Positions 59,343 to 64,000 of a stretch of 64,000 bases of DNA are shown piece by piece (positions within the stretch are counted from its first letter, which is position 1; the number at the start of each line of letters is the position of its first letter). Source of the DNA: Verrucomicrobiaceae bacterium (lineage in GTDB: Bacteria; Verrucomicrobiota; Verrucomicrobiia; Verrucomicrobiales; Verrucomicrobiaceae); the NCBI GenBank assembly GCA_947458455.1, contig CANGYJ010000004.1, forward strand, positions 1 to 64,000, written 5' to 3'. The position numbers and the translations under genes are program-made. The notes beneath the pieces were generated by a model. The model saw nothing but the letters and a program-made list of their open reading frames with translations, did not search any database and had not been told where the DNA came from.

Positions 59343-60596
59343 CTACTTCTTCCGCTCCATCGCCACGGCGGCGAGGATGACGAGGCCGAGGACGATGTTC
59401 TGCGTGTTGCTCTCCACGCTGGTGAGGTTCATGCCATTTTGAATCACGGCGATGATGAAGGCCCCGATGAGCGTGCCGGGCATCGTGCCGCGACCACCGC
59501 TGAGGCTGGTGCCGCCCACCACGGCAGCGGCGATGGCATATAACTCATATTTGGTGCCAAAAGTACCCGAGCCGCTCTTGAGCTGCGAGGCCATCGCCAC
59601 ACCGCCGAGACCCGCAAGCAGGCCGCAAAGCGCATAGGCCATCACTGTGACACGCTTCACCGGCACACCCGAAACCAGCGCGGCCTCCGCATTGCCGCCC
59701 ACGGCATACAAATGCCTGCCAAAGGCCGTCTGCGTCATCATCACATGCGCGGCGGCGTAGAGCAGCAGCATGAGCACGACCGCGTTCGGCACATTCATGA
59801 GGTCCGCGCCGCGTCCCAGCCAAATAAAACTCTCCGGCACCTGATAGACGCTTTGATTGTCCGCCAGTCGATAAGCCAGGCCGCTGCCCACGAGCATCAT
59901 CGCGAGGGTGACAATGAAGGGCGGCATGCGTAGCCGCGTGATGATGCCACCGGCGAGCCAGCCGCTCGCGGCGCACAAACCGATGCCGCCGAGCGAGGCG
60001 AGCGTCATGTGCATACCCGAGGCCTTTTCACCCCCAAACGCATCGCGAATGATCAGCGTCGTCACGACCGCCGAGAGCGCCAGCAGGCTGCCCACGCTCA
60101 AATCAATGCCGCCGGCGATGATCACCAAGGTCATGCCGATGGCCAGAATCGCGATCACGGCGATCTGGCTGGCGATGTTGAGCAGATTGTCCCGCGTCAA
60201 AAACACCGGCCAGGTGCGGCTGGAGGGCTTCAAAAGGGTGACGTCCTTCAAATCGCTGAAAACAAGCCACTCGGCCGTCACTTGGGTGCCGATGATCACA
60301 TCGAGGCCAGTTGCGGCGACGCGGTCGAGTGCCTTCCGCGCATCGCGAGGCTCGCCCGTGACGACTTCGACGGCTCGCGGGCCGAGTTCTGCCTTCAAAG
60401 TCTCCGCGAAAGTCTTGTCCTCCGCCACGCTGCGCACGGCGATCATCACTTTCGCATCCTTTCCGATACCCGAGATGATCTCGCGTGCCGCCGCGGCATC
60501 CTGCGGGAATTCCTCGCGCCGTGTCATGACGCTGAAAAATACCGCCAGCACGAGCAGCGCCGCGAGGCGTGAGAGCTGTTCCTTCCAGAGGTTCAT
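59343..60596 (-). CDS. RbsC-type sugar ABC permease with inserted periplasmic segment
   Basis: This 417-residue protein has the ribose-permease signature NLLNIASQIAVIAILAIGMT LVIIAGGIDLSVGSLLAL, then RMPPFIVTLAMMLVGSGLAY RLADNQSVY, TAFGRHLYAVGGNAEAALVS GVPVKRV and a late GGTSLSGGRGTMPGTLIGAF. Between the first helix and the FLTRDNLLNI region it carries about 100 extra residues (AKVMIAVRSVAEDKTFAETL, DVIIGTQVTAEWLVFSDLKD) that normal RbsC lacks. It follows the binding-protein gene with an ATGA overlap. No ATPase gene is present in the cluster. Confidence 0.85.
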   Translation of the reverse strand: MNLWKEQLSRLAALLVLAVFFSVMTRREEFPQDAAAAREIISGIGKDAKVMIAVRSVAEDKTFAETLKAELGPRAVEVVTGEPRDARKALDRVAATGLDVIIGTQVTAEWLVFSDLKDVTLLKPSSRTWPVFLTRDNLLNIASQIAVIAILAIGMTLVIIAGGIDLSVGSLLALSAVVTTLIIRDAFGGEKASGMHMTLASLGGIGLCAASGWLAGGIITRLRMPPFIVTLAMMLVGSGLAYRLADNQSVYQVPESFIWLGRGADLMNVPNAVVLMLLLYAAAHVMMTQTAFGRHLYAVGGNAEAALVSGVPVKRVTVMAYALCGLLAGLGGVAMASQLKSGSGTFGTKYELYAIAAAVVGGTSLSGGRGTMPGTLIGAFIIAVIQNGMNLTSVESNTQNIVLGLVILAAVAMERKK

Positions 60597-61525
60597 TTCA
60601 GCTCGGGATCGGCCGCGCCATCGGCTTGGCGATACAACTTCGTCGGGATGAGCATCTGCGGCGGCAGGTCATCGCCCTTCGAGTAGCGAAGGAAGGCCTT
60701 CACCACCTCCACGCCCATCTGATCGGGGAACTGAATCGGATCGGCGTAGATCTTGCCGTCCTTGATGGCCTGCTTGCCCTCCGGCTGGCCGTCAAAGCCG
60801 ATGATGACCACCTTGTCCGCCTTCCCAGCCTTTTCGAGGGCTCCACGAGCCCCAAGCGCGGAGGGATCATTGATCGCGAAAAGACCCACGAGGTCGGGAA
60901 AGGCCTGCAACATATCCTCGGCGACTTTGTAGCCCTTGTCCTTCGCGCCGCCGCCATCCAGCTCGCTCACGATTTCGATCTTCGCCGCCCCCGCGGAGGC
61001 GTTGTGTGCCTCAATGACCTCTTTGAAGCCTTTCACGCGCAGGATGCAGGACTCCACCTGCTTCAAATCGAGCACGCCGATCTTCCCCCCCCGACCGCCG
61101 AGCGCCTCGATCATCGCTTTGCCCGCCTCTTTGCCACCGCCGAAGTTATCCGTGGCCACCTGTGTCACGATTTGCACACCGGGTTCATTGCACGGCACGT
61201 CCACCGTGAAAACGGGGATGCCCGCTGCGTTCGCATCCTGGATGACGGGCACGATGCCCTTCGAATCACACGGGCTCAGCACAATGGCCGCCACCTTCTT
61301 CACGATGAAGTCCTTCACCTGGTTGCTCTGCCGCCCCACATCCTGATCCGCACTCAGCACCACCGCTTCATAACCGCTCTTGGCGGCTTCCGCCGTGAGG
61401 CTATCGCCGATGACCTTGAAGAACGGATTTTGCAGCGTCAGCAAAGAGACGCCGATGGTGCCCTTCGCGGCAAAGAGCGGCTGGGTGAGCAGGATGGAGC
61501 AGATGAGGCAGGCGACGAATTTCAT
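60593..61525 (-). CDS. RbsB-like periplasmic sugar-binding protein
   Basis: The ATG at 61525 gives a signal peptide (MKFVACLICSILLTQPLFA) and 310 residues. The two-lobed fold is clear: GTIGVSLLTLQNPFFKVIGD SLTAEA, VAAIVLSPCDSKGIVPVIQD ANAAGIPVFTVDV, VATDNFGGGKEAGKAMIEAL, GLFAINDPSALGARGALEKA, KVVIIGFDGQPEGKQAIKDG. It delivers a pentose- or hexose-like sugar to the permease encoded next to it. Confidence 0.88.
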   Translation of the reverse strand: MKFVACLICSILLTQPLFAAKGTIGVSLLTLQNPFFKVIGDSLTAEAAKSGYEAVVLSADQDVGRQSNQVKDFIVKKVAAIVLSPCDSKGIVPVIQDANAAGIPVFTVDVPCNEPGVQIVTQVATDNFGGGKEAGKAMIEALGGRGGKIGVLDLKQVESCILRVKGFKEVIEAHNASAGAAKIEIVSELDGGGAKDKGYKVAEDMLQAFPDLVGLFAINDPSALGARGALEKAGKADKVVIIGFDGQPEGKQAIKDGKIYADPIQFPDQMGVEVVKAFLRYSKGDDLPPQMLIPTKLYRQADGAADPELK

Positions 61526-61573
61526 GCGGGGGCGAGTCTGCAATGAAACGTCGGCGAGGCGCAATCCTATTCG

Positions 61574-61885
61574 TCATTCCAATCTCTCACGCAGCAACTT
61601 ATCCAACCAAGCAGGGTCCTGACGGAGATCGGCCACCGCATGAACCATAACTTCTCTCGCTTCGATCTGGTAATACACACCATACACATGCCCGGGAACG
61701 AGAATGCGCCTGAAACCAAGCTGGCGTGGACGTCCCAACTCAGGAAAACTCTCCAGCAGGCGGACAATGCTGTCGAGGCGGTCCAGAAATTCATCGCCTG
61801 CTCCGTCTCGGTAGTCCGTAAGTCGATTGTAGATGCGTTGAACATCCGCCTCAGCGCCCGAAAGGATGACAACCGGAGCGCTCAT
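61574..61885 (-). CDS. RelE/ParE-type toxin
   Basis: This 103-residue protein (MSAPVVILSGAEADVQRIYN RLTDYRDGAGDEFLDRLDSI) with the central LESFPELGRPRQLGFRRILV and a late YYQIEAREVMVHAVADLRQD PAWLDKLL is a typical RelE/ParE-fold toxin. It starts one base after the antitoxin gene stop. It either cleaves ribosome-bound mRNA (RelE) or poisons gyrase (ParE); the sequence cannot decide between them. Confidence 0.85.
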   Translation of the reverse strand: MSAPVVILSGAEADVQRIYNRLTDYRDGAGDEFLDRLDSIVRLLESFPELGRPRQLGFRRILVPGHVYGVYYQIEAREVMVHAVADLRQDPAWLDKLLRERLE

Positions 61886-61886
61886 C

Positions 61887-62108
61887 TCAATCCCGACGTT
61901 GAATGGCCGCACGCACTTCTGCCCACGACCTGCCGGTGATCTCTCCAGCACGATAGCGGGTCAGCCGATCTTCCAGCATAGCCGCGATGCCGGGCGGGTC
62001 CTGCACCTCGTCCTCATGCTCCATCACATCCTGCCAGAGCTCGGCGGCGAGCTGGAATTTCTCCTGCGTGCCCATAGCCTGGATTTGCGGAATGGTTTCA
62101 GCGATCAT
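61887..62108 (-). CDS. Antitoxin partner of the RelE/ParE-type toxin
   Basis: This 73-residue protein begins MIAETIPQIQAMGTQEKFQL AAELWQDVMEHEDEVQDPPG and ends GRSWAEVRAAIQRRD. The wording, with an RAGEITGRSWAEV tail, matches the small antitoxins that accompany ParE/RelE toxins, sometimes annotated as addiction-module proteins. It is the first gene of the pair. Confidence 0.8.
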   Translation of the reverse strand: MIAETIPQIQAMGTQEKFQLAAELWQDVMEHEDEVQDPPGIAAMLEDRLTRYRAGEITGRSWAEVRAAIQRRD

Positions 62109-62203
62109 GCGACGAGACTATGCCTTCCGACAATCTCTTCAATACTCTTTTCGTCTCCGTCATTCCATTTTGACAGCACCTCACCCTCGCACCATCTGCG
62201 CGG

Positions 62204-64000
62204 GTGCCTGCCACTGACCTCACTCTTGCCCTCGCTGCCGTGCCCGGATTGCCGGCGAAGGTGACACGCACGCTGGCGAAGGAGGGCATCAGCACGATGG
62301 CGGATGTGGTATGGCATCTGCCATCGCGGCATGAGGACCGGCGGAGGATGGAGGCGCTGGCGTTTCAGGCGGCGCTGACGCCTTCGTGCCATCATGTGAT
62401 CGTCACGAAGTGTGCGAACAAGTTCTTCGGTCGCGGCAAAGGCACCTTCGAGGCCGTGGCGCAGCAGGCGGGCGGCTTGCTCGGCCAGCAGCTCACGCTG
62501 CGCTGGTGGAACATGCCGTGGCTGTCCAAATCGCTCGCCGAGGGCATGGAGCTGATCGTTTACGGCGTCATCAAGGACTTCAAAGGCCGCCTCTCCATCG
62601 TCCATCCCGAATACGAGATCATCAAAGGCGAGGACGACGAGTCCGCCACCATCCACACCGGCCGTATCACGCCGATCTACCGCCTGCGCGGCGGGATGAC
62701 GCAAAAGGCGCTGCGCGTGGCCGCGTGGCATGTGCTCCAGCACCTGCCGCCCGATTTCATCGACGATCTGCTGCCGAAACCATCCGAGCAGGGCGAGTTC
62801 GCCGGCATGACGCGGGCGAAGGCGCTGCGCGAGGTGCATTTCGCGAGCAGCAACGAGGTGCTGGCCGTGGCACGACGCTACCTGGCCCTCGAAGAATTCT
62901 ACGGCTACCAGCTCCGCGTGGCGCAACGACGTCGCCGCATGCTGGACGCGGGCGGCAGAGCGCAAAAAGGCACTGGCGAGCTGCTGCGCGACTTTTTTGC
63001 CGAACTGCCCTTCCAGCTCACCGAGGCTCAAAAGCGTTGTTTGGATGAAATCCATCGCGACATGGCCTCCACCGCCCCGATGAACCGCCTGCTGCATGGC
63101 GATGTGGGCAGCGGTAAAACCGTGGTGGCCTTCGCCGCCATGCTCCGCGCCATCGAAAGCGGTGCCCAGGCCGCGCTCATGGCTCCCACGCAGATCCTCG
63201 CCGAGCAACACGCCCGCACCGCCGCGAAGTGGCTGGAGCCGCTGGGGCTCAGCGTCACCCTCCTCACCAGTCAAACACGTCAGTCCGGTCAATCGAGTCA
63301 GTCCGACATCGTCATCGGCACCCACGCGCTTCTTTTCAACGACGAGCTGCTCTCCAACGCCGGCCTCATCGTCATCGACGAGCAGCATAAATTCGGCGTG
63401 GCGCAGCGGGCGAAGCTCATTCGCAAATCGGCCACGCCGGATGTGCTCGTGATGACCGCCACGCCCATTCCGCGCACGTTGACGCTCACCGTGTATGGCG
63501 ATCTCGATGTCTCCACCATCGACCAGCGGCCACGCGATGGCGTGAAGATCATCACCAAGGTCCGCGCCCGCACCAAGCAGGCCGAGGCGGCGAAATTCCT
63601 GCGCGACCAGATCGAAGAAGGCCGCCAGGGCTACATCGTGTATCCGCTCATCGAGGAATCGGAGAAGGTGGATGCCGGTGCGGCTGTCAAAGGCCATGCC
63701 GAATGGTCCAAACTGCTCGCCCCGCTCGAAGTGGGCCTCTTGCATGGCAAACTCAGCCCCGAGGAAAAAGAGCATGTCATGAAGCGCTTCCGCGATGGCA
63801 AACTCGACGCGCTTGTTTCCACCACCGTCATCGAGGTGGGCATCGACGTGCCGAATGCCACCGTCATGTTCATCCACGATGCGGGTCGCTTTGGGCTGGC
63901 TCAGCTTCATCAGCTCCGTGGCCGCATCGGACGCGGGGCGCATACGAGCTACTGCGTGCTCTTCATCGACGACAAAGACGAGGAGAACAAAATGCGCCTC
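62204..64000 (+). CDS. recG: ATP-dependent DNA helicase RecG, 3' end missing
   Basis: Reading from the GTG at 62204, 599 residues run to the window edge. RecG features are clear: an N-terminal wedge/OB region (VVWHLPSRHEDRR, GMELIVYGVIKDFKGRLSIV), then helicase motifs LLHGDVGSGKTVVAFAAMLR (Walker A), ALMAPTQILAEQHARTAAKW, IVIDEQHKFGVAQRAKL (DExH), VMTATPIPRTLTLTVYGDLD and VIEVGIDVPNATVMFIHDAG. RecG remodels stalled forks. Between LGLSVTLLTS and DIVIGTHALL, the family's usual segment of about 25-30 residues is replaced by QTRQSGQSSQS, encoded by TCCGGTCAA-type repeats. An in-frame TGA at 62171 limits the start. Confidence 0.9.
   Translation, partial: MPATDLTLALAAVPGLPAKVTRTLAKEGISTMADVVWHLPSRHEDRRRMEALAFQAALTPSCHHVIVTKCANKFFGRGKGTFEAVAQQAGGLLGQQLTLRWWNMPWLSKSLAEGMELIVYGVIKDFKGRLSIVHPEYEIIKGEDDESATIHTGRITPIYRLRGGMTQKALRVAAWHVLQHLPPDFIDDLLPKPSEQGEFAGMTRAKALREVHFASSNEVLAVARRYLALEEFYGYQLRVAQRRRRMLDAGGRAQKGTGELLRDFFAELPFQLTEAQKRCLDEIHRDMASTAPMNRLLHGDVGSGKTVVAFAAMLRAIESGAQAALMAPTQILAEQHARTAAKWLEPLGLSVTLLTSQTRQSGQSSQSDIVIGTHALLFNDELLSNAGLIVIDEQHKFGVAQRAKLIRKSATPDVLVMTATPIPRTLTLTVYGDLDVSTIDQRPRDGVKIITKVRARTKQAEAAKFLRDQIEEGRQGYIVYPLIEESEKVDAGAAVKGHAEWSKLLAPLEVGLLHGKLSPEEKEHVMKRFRDGKLDALVSTTVIEVGIDVPNATVMFIHDAGRFGLAQLHQLRGRIGRGAHTSYCVLFIDDKDEENKMRL

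Noticed and set aside
1-64000. tRNA or rRNA genes
   Set aside because: No cloverleaf with a GGTTCGAATCC-type arm or rRNA core motif was found by reading both strands.

Overview
The window looks like a chromosomal segment of a verrucomicrobial (PVC superphylum, Verrucomicrobiales-like) bacterium. It is GC-rich and dense with secreted families typical of Verrucomicrobiota and Planctomycetota: DUF1552, DUF1592-family and DUF1501/PSD1 cytochrome-linked proteins, a Pirellula/Verrucomicrobium-type heme-binding dehydrogenase, several ECF sigma factors, a sulfatase and an FGE-fold/kinase-like protein. All names come from reading translated sequence; no database search was possible. I saw no rRNA, tRNA or CRISPR array.

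Layout. 0-6 kb: the 5' part of an LsrF-like aldolase, a PVC heme-binding protein, a half-size TauE/SafE protein, pabB and a vapBC pair. 6-16.3 kb: a membrane TPR protein, a degenerate receiver/pseudokinase/FGE-fold protein, a secreted protein, a sulfatase convergent with a shortened radical SAM protein, an ArnT-like glycosyltransferase convergent with a PAP2 phosphatase, and a frameshifted NnrS-like pseudogene. 16.3-18 kb: an ECF sigma factor, a small membrane protein and a Spy-like protein in one overlapping operon. 18-24.7 kb: nuoB and nuoC without nuoA or nuoD, a PQQ-type beta-propeller protein, a nucleoside-permease-like transporter, and a malonate uptake and activation operon (madL, madM, matB-like).

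24.8-51 kb: a 26-kb block entirely on the minus strand. From its 5' end it carries iclR, PSD1, DUF1501, a propeller-DUF1592 fusion, DUF1552, a GH71/99-like plus esterase fusion, an ECF sigma factor and membrane protein, an alpha/beta hydrolase, DUF1552, a giant DUF1592 protein, an SGNH hydrolase, DUF1592, a GxxExxY protein and DUF1552. Many genes overlap by four bases, so much of the block is probably co-transcribed. Scattered through it is a family of roughly 50-85 bp palindromes. Eight copies (one only a half element) sit at or within about 20 bases of stop codons, and a ninth lies in frame inside a gene. This family is the most unusual feature I found.

51-64 kb: a TIM-barrel-like secreted protein, a frameshifted small gene, an AAA/DUF4143 ATPase, and what looks like a polysaccharide (pectin/uronate) locus: PL10 pectate lyase, jelly-roll protein, GntR/LacI-type regulator, SDR dehydrogenase, HpcH/HpaI aldolase, then a sugar ABC permease and binding protein. 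The window ends with a ParE-type toxin-antitoxin pair and recG, which runs off the edge.

Several other dispersed inverted repeats lie between genes. Two repeat types have also become coding sequence, in the heme-binding protein and apparently in recG.
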